The notes below the pieces were generated by a model. The model was not told the DNA's origin, did not search any database, and was given only the letters and a program-made list of their open reading frames with translations. Positions 44,316 to 55,902 of a stretch of 64,000 nucleotides of DNA are shown one piece after another. How positions within the stretch are numbered: position 1 is the stretch's first letter; each line of letters opens with the position of its first letter. Made by a program: the position numbers and the translations under genes. The stretch covers positions 248,001 to 312,000 of the forward strand of contig NW_026705444.1 of NCBI RefSeq assembly GCF_029867415.1, read 5' to 3'. This DNA is from Vicia villosa (lineage: Eukaryota > Streptophyta > Magnoliopsida > Fabales > Fabaceae).

Positions 44316-45978
44316 GTAGTAGTAGTAGTAGATAGTAGTTGTTCTGGACAAGGCCTAGAGCTGGCCCACCGTCGGGCAGAGCCCAATCCACTAGGGTCAG
44401 CAGAAACCATGTTTCCCACGTGCTCCTCACCCAAGGAGCACGTCTTCAACTGTCTCTCGCATCTTGCTCAACAAGCAAGACAGTTTGTAACAGGAAACTC
44501 TGTCCACATCTCTGAAGATCTCGGGCATCTAACCAAGGATTGTGAGAACGTGTTGCTCACTCCCATATATACGCCGAAGCCCTGGTAGTCATCCATTATG
44601 GGCCTAGGCTTTCAGTCCATAATGGAGACGATTAGCCCAGCATTGAAGGCTTACTATAAATATCCTACTTTAAAATTTATTTATTAATTAAGATATATGT
44701 TTACATATTTTAACATTTCACGTATTTTTTTCTTCAATGCGTTTTCACTTTTTCACGTATTTTTTCTCTTTTAACTCTTTAGGGCCGCCACCCCTAATGA
44801 CAACAACAACCATTGACTTTCCTTTTGAGTTGATCCTTGACCTTCTCTTCTCTCTAACATAAAAAAGAAAAACACAACTAAAAAAAGTATAAATTCAAGA
44901 TTAGTTGTTCAATTTTTTATTAAAACTCAACATGTATTATTTGTCCAAATCCTCTAAAAAAACTAGGACCGACCATGTATAAGAGACGAGTTATTCTAGT
45001 GAATGAATGACTTTAATACAAACCATTTAAGTCCACCCAACTAGTGACCAGTTAATGTTCAACAATTAGTGAAAAAGAAATGGCTTGTGTACGTACTATG
45101 TTTCGGGAATTGAGAATATTTTCTTAATAGTAAAGTATCTATAAATGGGTGTTAAAATAACACCATTCTATATATATGGATATATTTGTTAAGCTTCGAG
45201 AACGTCTGAGTCATCTGAATTATTCACAAAATAGAAAGATTGCTGTAAATAATTTAAAGGAAATTACAAAGTTATGATAGCACTGAAGAAATGTTTATAC
45301 AATTTTAGGTGCATCTAGAACATTCATTTTGAGTAAATTACTTTTAAACAAAATAGATGAAATAATTTATTTTAAAAAGTCATTTTAATTTTGTAAAATA
45401 TGGAGTATTGTATAATTGTTTATTATTTTGACTTCAATAAAAAGAGGAAATAATTTGATTATCTCACATTCAAGTTCCAATCATGAGACATAAATTAATA
45501 AGTTAGTTGGGAAATTATCTAATAGTTTCTCAAATTGCAAAAAAAAAATTTATAAAACAATGTTTCCTTTAATTTTTACAGGTCAGTATCATCGTAATTA
45601 ATAATTTTACGAAAATTGTTTAATAATCAAGATAATATTATTTTATGTGTCACTATCACTACAACTTCATTTTTTGTTTTAATCAACAAAATATTTGTAA
45701 ATATTAATAGTTATTAGTGATATTATTAAATATTTATGGTGATTAAACATATTGGATTTATCATGATGGTGATTTGCTATATATTTATTTTTAAATATTT
45801 TGCAGTTATTAATGATTTTATAATGACTATATTTACAACAATCAAGCTTTGTCGAATGATCTAAACTATGAATGAACTTACGCGTGCAAACGCACAGGTC
45901 TTCTACTAGTAGTAATATATAGTTACTATTAAAAAAACTTGATATAAGCTAATTAAAATTATTTTTTAAATGATAATG

Positions 45979-46023
<45 letters not shown>

Positions 46024-46096
46024 GTAGATAATATATAGTTACTATTAAAAAAAACTTGATATAAGCTAATTAAAAATTATTTTTTAAATGATAATG

Positions 46097-46137
<41 letters not shown>

Positions 46138-46158
46138 TATAATAATAATAATAATAAT

Positions 46159-46195
<37 letters not shown>

Positions 46196-47084
46196 GTAGA
46201 TAGTAGCTGTTCTGGATTGGGCTTAGAGCTGGCCCACCGTCGGGCAGAGCCCAATCCACTAGTAATAATATATAGTTACTATTAAAAAAACTTGATATAA
46301 GATAATTAAAAATTATTTTTTAAATGATAATGATAATGATATTAATAATAATAATAAATAATAATAATAGTAGATTGTAGCTGTTCTGGACTTGGCCTAG
46401 AGCTGACCAACCGTCGGGCAAAGCCCAATCCACTAGGGTCAGCAGAAACCATGTTTCCCACGTGCTCCTCACCCAAGGAGCATGTCTTCAATTGTCTCTC
46501 GCATCTTGCTCAATAAGCAAGACGGTTTGTAACAAGCAACTCTGTCCACATCGTGAAGATCTCGGGCAGCTGACCCAGGATTGTGAGAGCGTGCTACTCC
46601 TTCCCATATATACGCGGAAGTCCTGGTAGTCATCCATTATGGGCCTAGACTTTATGTCTATAATGGAGACGATTGGCCCAACATTGAAGGCATACTATAA
46701 ATATCCTTCTCTCAAGGAGGGGCAGGTATGATCAAATTTTACAATTTTAAAATTTATTTATTAATTAAAATATGTTTACACAAATTTTACATTTCACGTA
46801 TTTTTTTATTCGATGCGTTTTCACTTTTTCACGTATTTTTTCTCTTTTAACGCTTTAGGGCCGCCACCCCCAATGACAACTACAACCACTAACTTTTCTT
46901 TTGAGTTGATCTTTGACCTTCTCTTCTCTCAAATTAAGAAAGAAAACCACAACTAAAAAAAATATAAATTCAAGATTAGTTGTTCAATTTTTTATTAAAA
47001 CTCAACATGTATAAGAGACGAGCTATTCGAGTGAATCGATGACTTTAATACAAACCATTTAAGTCCACCCTACTAGTGACCAGT

Positions 47085-48378
47085 TGTTAAGTGTCTTTTG
47101 TTGTTGATATTCATATGTTTTTAAGACACTTTTTAACCCCTTTTTCTATGTTTTTTTAGTAGAATAGCTTATGTAAATAAGTGATTTTTGCTATATGTAA
47201 ATATTTGGTATTTTGATCTATTTTCTAGTATTTCAGTTATTAGTGATAGCAAAAGTTCATAAAAGTCGGGAAAAAAATCGAAGAATCAAGGATTTTGACA
47301 ACAATAAAGGTGTCAGTGTTTGCTTTTGTTCGCCCGGCGCATGGCTTGGAGGCGAGCCAGGGGCGAAGCAGCTCATTTCTTGATCATCTTTCTGCTCTGG
47401 AGCGCACGGCGGAGCATCTGGCTCGCCGGGTGGAAGAAGATATTATTTTGGGTATACTTTTGTACTTTTAAAGTCACGTGGCCTGTTTTGTGGGTTCTGC
47501 CCGGCGAAGCTGTTCTTTCGTCGAACGAATTTGTGCAGATGTACCATGCTATTTAGGTGCTAGTTAGATATTTTGTGAACCATTCCATCTTTTGCTTCTC
47601 TCCTGACCTAGAAAACAACCATTTTGTGTTAGAAAACCCTAAATCTTCCATTGTTAACTAAGTTCAAGCTTTTATCCATCAATCTTTGAGACTTCAAGTT
47701 TGATGTTCATAAAGCTTGATTGTTTGCTTGTTGCTCAAGTCACCATGGAAATGGGTGGCTAAACCTTCTTGGTGTCAAGATTAGAGGTAGATAATTTATC
47801 TTTAGTATGTATATCTTTTGATCTTTTGTATGTGAACAAGTGATGATCAATATATGGTGAAAAACTTTGTGTTTATATATTTATGTGATTTGTATTCTAT
47901 TTGAGAAAATGTTTTCAAGTCTTGACCTAGGTTTTTCATCTATCAACAAGTAAAGTTTAGAAATAGCTTTGTGAGTTGATATTCACCTATATTAAGCTTT
48001 GAATGTTGTCATTTTGATAGTTAGGTTGAGAGATCATTTAAGGATCAAAATGACAAATCTCACAATATGGTTTAGACATGAAACATATTGAGAGGATATG
48101 TGATTATATGTATCATTCATGAGTTCACATATTTGATCAAGGAAATACATTAGAAGTAAATTATCAAATCCTAATCTTGACATTCTTTTACCATCTTTTA
48201 AAACCACTTACCAAGTTTAACACTTTTTGCATGAGATCGAAGAGTTACATTACCAAAATTGAAACCAAACCCTATGTTTACTTTAACTTACGACAACATA
48301 AACTATAGAACGGCGGTGATATCACACTAATCCCTATGGAAATGATAAACTAAAAGTACTTCATTATACTTTCAACAA
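47085..48378 (+). repeat. Athila #3 5' LTR
   Basis: 1294 bp, TGTTAAGTGTC...CTTTCAACA. It is a different Athila family from #1 and #2. Degenerate GCCCGGCG / GCTCGCCGGG inverse motifs (47331-47510) are the counterpart of the palindromes in the other LTRs but are poorly preserved. Confidence 0.82.
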
Positions 48379-48533
48379 AATGGCGCCGTTGTCGGGGAGT
48401 GTTGTTTAGATATTGCATTCATTACAATAGTTTGTTTTGTATTGAGTCTTATAATTAATCTCTTGTTTCTAAATTTTTATTCCTTGTGTTTGTTAATTTG
48501 CTTGGTTAGTTTTTCAGATTATAGTTTATGCGA

Positions 48534-51004
48534 TGAAGTGTACCTGCAGATCAACTCCTTTTTGATCCTGAGATTGAAAGGACATCTCGTAGATTGAATA
48601 GCAAAACTCGTAGACGAAGACAACTAGCAAAGGAAAGAAGACAACAACAAGAAGCTTCTTCTTCTTTAACTCTGGTTGAAAACTTAGTTGAGGGAGAGAT
48701 GGCAGATGCAATGCCTAATGTTCCACCTCGAGGGCCTTGTGTCAATAGCCCTCGTTTGAATGCTCAATTTGCTCGTGATAAAAACAATGGAAGGAATTTT
48801 GAGATGAAAACGGGGTTACTTCAATTGCTTTATCAAAATCCTTTCACGGGATTAGATCACGAGGATCCCTTTACTCATCTCACGAAGTTCTATGAGATAG
48901 CCAGAACCATTAGTGCTCCGGCGGCCGAAGAAGAACAGGTGTTAAGGAGACTATTTCCTCATTCCTTGATAGGAAAAGCTAAGGAGTAGTATCTTGATCA
49001 ACCAAACAATGTCATGACTAATTAGAATGAGTTAGAGGAGAAATTTCTTGATAGGCTCTTTCCACACAATAGGTTCATGGAAGCGAAAACTTCCATTTCG
49101 GTGTTCTCACAAGGTCATAATGAAGCTCTCAATGAAGCATGGGAGAGGTTCAAATCTATGGTTCAAAAATGCAAAGGGCATGGATTTGATGAATTGACTC
49201 AAATCCATATCTTTAGAAATGGACTTCAACCACAACCGAAAACACTTTTAGATGCTACCACGATTGGGTCTTTGATGTCAAAAAGTGTTGAAGAAGCAAT
49301 TGCTATCATAGATAGAATGGCCTTGAATGATCATCAAGGGAAATACAACCGTAGTACATCGCAAAGAAAGCCGGGAGTTCTTGAGTTGAGTACGAGTGAT
49401 GCAATACTTTCTCAAAACAAGTTATTGACACAGCAAGTAGAATTGCTTACTCAACAAATGACGAAACTCCATCAACAACTCAAAGAGATACATGGAATCC
49501 CTACCAAAAATCAACAAGTGATGTGTTGTGAATTGTGTAGGGGTGACCATCAAACTGGTTTTTGTCCTCCACCCGGTGAAGAAGTGAACTATGTTTCAAA
49601 TCCTAATCAAGGCTATGGTGGGCGACAACAACAACCTTACAACAATAACCAAGGTTACCAACAAAGAGGTAATCAAAGTTATCAACAAGGATGGAGGCCG
49701 AATGCGGGTCCTTCGAATCGCCAAAATCCTTATCTAGGTGGTTATAATCAACAACCTCAGCAACCTTAACAAACAAAGCTTTATGTGGAGGAAACTCTTA
49801 GCCATTTCATGCAATTGCAAATTGCAAGTCAAAAGAGTACGGATGCGGCCATAAAGAATCTTGAAACTCAAGTTGGTCAATTATCAAAGCAACTTGCCGA
49901 CCAACACAAAGGTCCTTTTCCGGCCACTACTCAAGAGAATCCTCGAGAGCATTGTAAGTCTATTCTAACTCGTAGTGGTAGAACTATTGATATGGGGGTA
50001 GGAGAGGTAGTTGAGGAAAATATTGTTGAAGTTGAAAAAGATAGCGTGATTGAAGTAGAAAAAAGTGTTGAGGGTGATTTAGTTGAAAATGAGGAAGAGA
50101 AAGAATTAGTTGAAAAAGAAAATCTTGAGATAGAAGTGGAAAAAGGAAAGAAAAAATTGGTGTGAGTGAAAAAGGGAAGATGAAAGAGGATTCAATTCAT
50201 GTAAAAAAATTGCCTTACCCTCCCGGTCCGTCAAAGAAAGATGATGCTAAGCATTATGCTCGGTTCTTGGACATTTTCAGTAAATTGCAAATAAATGTTC
50301 CTTTTTCCGAGGCATTAGAGCAAATGTCGATGTATGCTAAATTTATCAAAGACATCATCACCAAAAAGAGAAGATTCTTGGATCCTAAGGTAGTGACGGT
50401 GAGCTCTTGTTGTAATGCGTTAATTCAACGCACTACACCGATTAAATCAAATGATCCTGGTCAGGTGACGTTGCCGGTGTCTCTTGGCAATGTTCATATA
50501 GGCAAAGGTTTGATGGATACCGTTTTGAGTAGAAATTTGATCCCATTGTCTATGGTGAGAAGGTTAGGAATTAATGATTTGAAGCCAACTCGAATGACGT
50601 TATCATTAGCTGATAAATCCACAGCTCATCCTCATGGAGTTGCGGAAGACTTGCTTGTCAAGGTAGACAAATTTTGGTTTCCTGTTGATTTTGTTGTTAT
50701 AGACATGGAAGAAGACCCTGATATACCATTGATCCTAGGAAGGCCTTTCATGAAGACGGACCGAATGATGATAGACATTGATGATGGCTTAATGAAATTG
50801 CGATTCCAAGACGAGGAGTTATGTCTTGATCTCTTTGAAGCCATCAAGCATCCGAGTGATGACGATGATTGTTTTAGAATCGATGTTACAGAAAAAGCTA
50901 TTATGAAAGTGGAGAATCATGTGCATTTGTCAAATCCTCTTGAGAAAACTTTGATGGAAGCTCTCGAAGTGCTTACTAAAGATCAAGAGAAAGAAATTGA
51001 ATAG
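48534..51004 (+). pseudogene. Athila #3 gag-protease, broken
   Basis: Gag begins near 48534 and shows the start motif LLFDPEIERTSRR. It has the gag core (about 48840-49230), a zinc-finger-like CCELCRGDHQTGFC (about 49522), a Gln/Asn/Tyr-rich segment (49610-49770) and an acidic linker. Lesions are two TAG stops that look like former TGG codons (about 48988 and 49024), a TAA near 49767 that looks like a former CAA, and a frameshift near 50160. The protease block follows (50450-50760), but the catalytic D.G triad is replaced: the text reads LMDTVLSRNLIPLS where a DxGAS/DSGSS motif belongs. ILGRPFM is still present. The protease would be inactive even without the stops. Confidence 0.85.
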
Positions 51005-52598
51005 TGCTTGATAAATCTTGAGGCATGTGATGAAATAAATCCATTTGAAGCTCAAATTGAAGAATTGAAAGATGAGCCTGAAGTTGAAGAACCAAAGGTG
51101 GAACTGAAAGTGTTACCGTCTCACTTGAAGTATGTGTTTCTTGAGAAGAATGAAAATAAGCCGGTTATCATTGGCAACGCCCTTTCTAAGGGTGAAGAAG
51201 AAAAATTACTTATGGTCTTAGAAAGAAATCAAAAAGCAATGGGATGGACAATTTCCGATCTCAAAGGAATTAGTCCCTCCTTTGTATGCATAAGATTTTG
51301 ATGGAGGATGACTTTAAACCGGTGGCTCAACCACAAAGAAGATTGAATCCGGTAATGAAAGAGGTGGTGAGAAAGGAAGTAGTGAAAATGTTAGAAGCCG
51401 GGATGATTTATCCAATTTCGGATAGTGCTTCGGTGAGTCCCATCCATGTGGTGCCCAAAAAGGGTGGAATGACGGTGATTCGCAATGAAAAGAATAAGCT
51501 AATTCCTACTCGAACCGTGATGGGATGGAGGATGTGTATCGATTATCGTAGGCTAAATCAAGCTACGAGAAAAGATCACTTTCCATTACCGTTTATGGAT
51601 CAAATGCTTGAGAGATTATCCGGTCAACAATTTTATTGTTTCTTAGACGGGTATTCGGGATATAATCAAATTGTAGTCAATCCCGAGGATCGTGAGAAAA
51701 CCACTTTCACATGCCTTTTCGGTATTTTCGCATATCGGCGAATGCCTTTCGGGTTGTGTAATGCACCTGCAACATTTCAACGGTGTATGCAAGCTATCTT
51801 TTCCGACTTGATTGAGAAGTGCATCGAAGTGTTTATGGATGACTTCTCGGTTTTTGGTCCTTCTTTTGATTTATGTTTGAAAAACCTTGTTACCGTGCTA
51901 AGTCGATGTGTGGAGTCAAATTTGGTTCTAAATTGGGAGAAGTGCAACTTTATGGTTACCGAAGGAATTGTGCTCGGCCACAAGGTTTCTTCAAGAGGCC
52001 CTGAGGTGGATAAAGCAAAAATTGAATTGATAGAGAAGTTGCCTCCTCCCTTGAATGTGAAGGGAATCCGAAGCTTTCTAGGACATGCCGGGTTTTAACG
52101 AAGATTTATCAAAGATTTCTCCAAAGTTGCAAAGTCCTTGAGTAATCTACTCAACAATGATACGGAATTTCTTTTCAATGAATCTTGTCTAAAAGCATTC
52201 CTAGAGCTTAAAGAAAAATTGGTCACTACGCCCATAATCGTCGCTCCTAATTGGTCCCTTGATTTTGAACTCATGTGCGATGCGAGTGATTATGCGGTGG
52301 GTGCCGTGTTAGGACAAAGAAAGAACAAAAATTTTCATACTATTCATTATGCGAGCAAAGTTTTAAACAAAGCGCAAATCAATTACGCAACTACCGAAAA
52401 AGAATTGCTCGCTATTGTGTTTGCATTGGAGAAATTTTGTTCATACTTGATTGGTTCCAAAATTGTGTGTTATACTGACCATGCAGCTATCCAATACTTG
52501 CTCACAAAGCTGGACTCGAAACAAAGGCTAATTAGGTGGATTCTCTTGCTTCAAGAGTTTGATCTTGAAGTAAGAGACAAAAAAGGGTCCGAAAATAT
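51005..52598 (+). pseudogene. Athila #3 reverse transcriptase and RNase H, broken
   Basis: Continues in frame after a TAG at 51002-51004 and shifts frame near 51285. The RT core is well preserved: WRMCIDYRRLN, FLDGYSGYNQI, FAYRRMPFGLCNAPATFQ, and the catalytic box FMDDFSVFG (about 51832). A TAA near 52098 replaces a residue after GHAGF. RNase H starts near 52260 with [12 protein letters not shown] and carries [13 protein letters not shown] and YTDHAAI. The frame ends where the sequence switches to copia at about 52598-52610. Integrase is missing. Confidence 0.88.
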
Positions 52599-52609
52599 GA
52601 ATTCCGAGG

Positions 52610-53074
52610 TATCTGAAAGGTACTACTAATGTTGGACTTTGTTACAGAAAATCCAAAGAGTTCAATTTAGTAGGTTATTGTGATGCTTATTTTGCTGGAG
52701 ATAGAGTAGAACATAAAAGTACATCTGGAAGTTATCAGTTTCTAGGAAATAATCTGATCTCTTGGTACAGCAAAAAGCAAGCCACAATTGTATTATCAAC
52801 TACAGAAGAAGAATATGTTATTGCTGCATGCTATAGCACTCAAATGCTTTGGTTGAAAAGTCAGTTAGAGGATCATCACATCTATGAGCATAATATTCCT
52901 ATTTTCTGTGATAATACTTTTGCTATCTATCTTTCTAAAAATCCTATCCTACACTCCAAAGCTAAACACATAGAAATTAAGCATCATTTCATTAGGGACT
53001 ATATTCAGAAAGGGATATTAAGCTTAAACTTCACTGATACAGACCATCAATGCATAGATTCAAATTCATTCTAA
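52610..53074 (+). pseudogene. Copia RNase H fragment fused to Athila #3 pol
   Basis: Copia-type RNase H with VGLCYRKS, FAGDRVEHKSTSG, ISWYSKKQ, LSTTEEEY, CDNTFAI, LSKNPILHSKAKHIEIKHHF and RDY. It begins at 'tatctgaaaggtactac' directly after the gypsy RNase H text and is out of frame with it. A short deletion near 53046 removes the conserved ADIFTKPL motif and shifts the frame. Some expected Ala/Asp residues are changed (YFAGD for DFAGD). Confidence 0.85.
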
Positions 53075-53586
53075 AAAATATTAGTATGGAATTGTGTCCT
53101 GAATGAAATTATGATCAATATCTACTTTTATTCGGTTTCCTAAGAATTGAACTACCTTATTTACAACTTCAAACAAGTTATAAACAGGAGTCATCTAGAA
53201 ATATTTGACCTACTGGGATCAGAAGTTTGTTTTCTAAGATGAATCAGAAGTTCAGTAGATAAAACTGCTAGTTCACGTTAACTTGAGAAATTGAGCACAT
53301 GTTCAATCTCTGAAAGGTCGCGCGTGCAAAAGCTAATGAGTCATAAGTCATTGGTACCTGTTGCATTAATTTCTCTATGTTATCCCAAAATGTCTTTCAT
53401 CATAACGCTACTATTTCTTGGTCACTTAAACATTCTTTATAATGCATGCAAATCTATGCATTGATTACCCTTAGCGAAATATTTCACTTCCCTCGTATCT
53501 CACTTATAAAATGTAGTCTTGCGTCAAAAATCATACAGTACTCTTAAACCAAATTGTGTATTCTCTTCTAAATGTTTTTTGCTCTC

Positions 53587-54316
53587 ATGTCTTCCCAACC
53601 AACCCTCACGATAATCAATGAAAAATTCTTATGGTTAGCCAGAAGCAATGATCATTTTATCGACCTTTGCTATCAACAAGGATGGAAACCTTATGTTGAC
53701 ATTCTCAATGGTCCCATATTTATCAACCTAGTAAAAGAATTCTAGAGAAATTCTTCAGTTGGTAAGGACAATCTGAGCATTACTTCCTCCATCCATGAAT
53801 GTAAGTTAACCATTTCTAAAGACTTCATTGCTAAAGTAATAGGGTGCCCCCTCTAGGCACAATGCTGCATGTCTAACCGTATTTGACTATGCAAATGCAT
53901 TTGTCATTCCAAATGATCTAAGAAGACTAGCTCGTCGTATCTGCAACAACCCATACTATCTCCCTCCAACAAAACAAGTATGGTTTTGTCTAATTCTCTC
54001 GAATCTAATTCCTCGGGGAAAATTCCACAAAATTTTGTTTACAAGAGATAGGTTCCTTATCAATCGTCTGGAATCAAACAAGCCAATCAATCTTGTAGCC
54101 ATTATCTTTAGAAACTTGAGAGAGTCTCTAAAAGCCTTGAAGTGTGGTCAAGACTTCTTCATACCATATGGAAGAATCATGTCCTCTATGTTCGAGTCTG
54201 CAGGCGTTGTGAGCACTCTTCGCTCCACAGAACTTCTTAACAAAGAAGAAGTACTGCTTGCTGAACCTATTGAATGTTTTCCCTTCGTTGGAGGAAACTA
54301 TGAGTATGACTACTAG
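53587..54316 (+). pseudogene. Maximus-type post-pol ORF, broken
   Basis: An ATG at 53587 opens a frame that reads SSQPTLTIINEKFLW and has in-frame stops near 53743 and 53855. A later open segment, 54035-54316, carries the PINLVAIIF and IPYGRIMSSMFESAG patterns. Both parts resemble the extra ORF after pol in legume Maximus/SIRE elements, whose function is not established. Cassandra lies immediately downstream. Confidence 0.6.
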
Positions 54317-54340
54317 GAGTCTGAGTCACAGTTATTGGTG

Positions 54341-55316
54341 GCATGCTTTTTGGGAACTTACAGAAGGTCACCCATCCCAGAATTGCTCAAGTCAAGCACG
54401 CTTACCTATTGAGTTCTTATGGAACGGGCTACCGAAAAGAAGATGCATCTTGTTGGTATAGGAAGTATCCATCAATCCTTATATGCAATCCTTCAACCAT
54501 GCAGTCTCATACTTGCACGGCCTCAGGATCCCTCTAATTTTGATGTGGCGACCACCCTTGCCCCATTTGGCCTCAGGTGTTAAATGTGGTGCAACCACCG
54601 CTTGTCTTCTTCGACCTCGGATGTTACATGCCCATCAGCTTCTGCATGGTTCGTGTTCGAACCACATCGTACTAGGAGAAAAGAAGATGCATCTTGTTGG
54701 TATAGGTAGTATCCATCAATCCTTATATGCAATCCTTCAACCATGCAATATCATACTTGCACGGCCTCAGGATCCCTCTAATTTTGATGTGGTGACCACC
54801 CTTGCCCCATTTGACCTCAGGTGTTACATGCGGTGCAACCACCGCTTGCCTTTTTCGACCTCGGATGTTACATGCCCACTAGCTTTTGCATGGTTCGTGT
54901 TCGAACCACGTCGTACTAGGAGAGGTCTTGGCTCTGATACCATTTGTAACGCCCTAGACTACTTTCCAGATGATCGAATGACTCCACAAACCAATACGAG
55001 TCTTTACAACATGCTTTGACCTCACTCGCATGCTTTTTGGGAACTTCCCAGAAGGTCACCCATCCCAGAATTGCTCCAAGTCAAGCACGCTTAACTATGG
55101 AGTTCTTATGGAACGGGCTACCGAAAAGAAGATGCATCTTGTTGGTATAGGTAGTACCATCAATCCTAATATGCAATCCTTCAACCATGCAGTCCCATAC
55201 ATGCACGGCCTCAAGATCCCTCTAATTTCGATGTGGCGACCACCCTTTCCCCATCTGGCCTCAAGTGTTACATGCGGTGCAACCACTCCTCGTCTTCTTC
55301 GACCTCAGATGTTACA
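54341..55316 (-). mobile_element. Cassandra TRIM, tandem LTR-internal-LTR-internal-LTR
   Basis: On the minus strand: a full 372-bp LTR (55316-54945, TGTAACATCTGAGG...GGGCGTTACA); a primer site TGGTATCAGAGC at 54942-54931; a short internal region; a second LTR lacking its 5S-containing half (54872-54679); a second internal region without its primer site; and a third LTR truncated at its far end (54628-54341). LTRs contain 5S rRNA-like sequence, the hallmark of Cassandra. No genes are encoded; movement depends on other elements. Confidence 0.85.
55022..55110 (-). ncRNA. 5S rRNA-like region inside Cassandra LTR
   Basis: On the minus strand AGAACTCC, then AGTTAAGCGTGCTTG, then GGGATGGGTGACCTTCTGG, match the internal control region (A box, intermediate element, C box) of plant 5S rRNA. 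Cassandra LTRs are known to carry such promoters. The leftmost LTR has a second copy at about 54345-54430. It is not a true 5S gene. Confidence 0.85.
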
Positions 55317-55902
55317 TGTGTCTTCTTATTAATGAATTTTTCCTTTTTTATTTGTCATTTTTTCTGGGATAATAATGATGTTAATACTTATAACCGTTTA
55401 CCTGACTTCAAAACTCATACATTTTTACATCTTTTTGATTATGACAAAAAGGGGGAGAATTAATAAGTTAAGTAATATTAGAAATTTTGAGGTTCTCATC
55501 ATTGAAAAAGAGAAAACTTATATTTTGATCATTAAAAAAAGATTAACATGACTAATATTCTAAATGATCTGAACATTGCTAACGAGTACAAAGTACAAAA
55601 ATTTTCTTTCGAAAAGTCAGCAGATAAACTCTAAAAGGAAAGAACTTTTCTCAAAAAGTGCACGAGCTCATTTTGAATGAAAGATCTTCTGAAACATAAA
55701 GTGTTCTATGTGATATCAAAAAGAAAGATACTTTAGAACTTCTGGAAGATGCAGAAATTACTCAGGGAAGTTAACATTTACATTTATCTTCAAAGTATTT
55801 ATTTCAGGGGGAGATTATACATCTCAGGGGGAGATTATTTCTCTTATATAAAAAATTTCTAAACAGAACATAAATGTTTTGTCATCATCAAAAAGGGGGA
55901 CA
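55317..55902 (+). other. Copia #3 3' noncoding region with repeated polypurine tracts
   Basis: No coding sequence. GGGGGA tracts lie at about 55450, 55808, 55830 and 55893-55898. The last one, 'caaaaagggggacat', touches the LTR. Confidence 0.75.

Larger units (their letters stand above)
41484..47084 (+). repeat. 1.7-kb tandem array with Helitron-like 3' ends, three units plus partial
   Basis: The landmark 'attaaaactcaacatgta' recurs at about 41486, 43195 (variant), 44919 and 46994. Units are therefore about 1709, 1724 and 2075 bp, with a short fourth that is cut by Athila #3 at 47085. Each unit has a GGTGTTA-aaa-TAACACC hairpin (about 41716, 43422 and 45150), a Helitron-like terminus, a TAA microsatellite and a block with 'ctggcccaccg' and 'cccacgtgctcctcaccc'. 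That block runs to a TATAAATAT-like sequence (about 42896, 44655 and 46698). No ORF of interest is present; the poly-Ile/Leu frames are microsatellite artefacts. Confidence 0.8.
47085..52598 (+). mobile_element. Athila #3, 5' LTR to RNase H, 3' part lost
   Basis: The LTR (47085-48378), the primer site TGGCGCCGTTGTCGGGGA (48382-48399) and gag-protease-RT-RNase H are present in order. The element ends abruptly at about 52598-52610 in a copia RNase H sequence. Integrase, the post-pol ORF and the 3' LTR are missing. It is inserted in the tandem array after 'gtgaccagt'. Confidence 0.88.

Noticed and set aside
44241..44588. Poly-Ile/Val frame, and similar frames at 42542-42746 and 46088-46285
   Set aside because: Translations of TAA microsatellites.
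55022..55110. Genuine 5S rRNA gene
   Set aside because: Incomplete and divergent, and embedded in an LTR bounded by TG/CA with a primer site next to it; Cassandra explains it.
54483..55332. 178- and 100-codon plus-strand frames
   Set aside because: They are antisense translations of the Cassandra LTRs and internal region.
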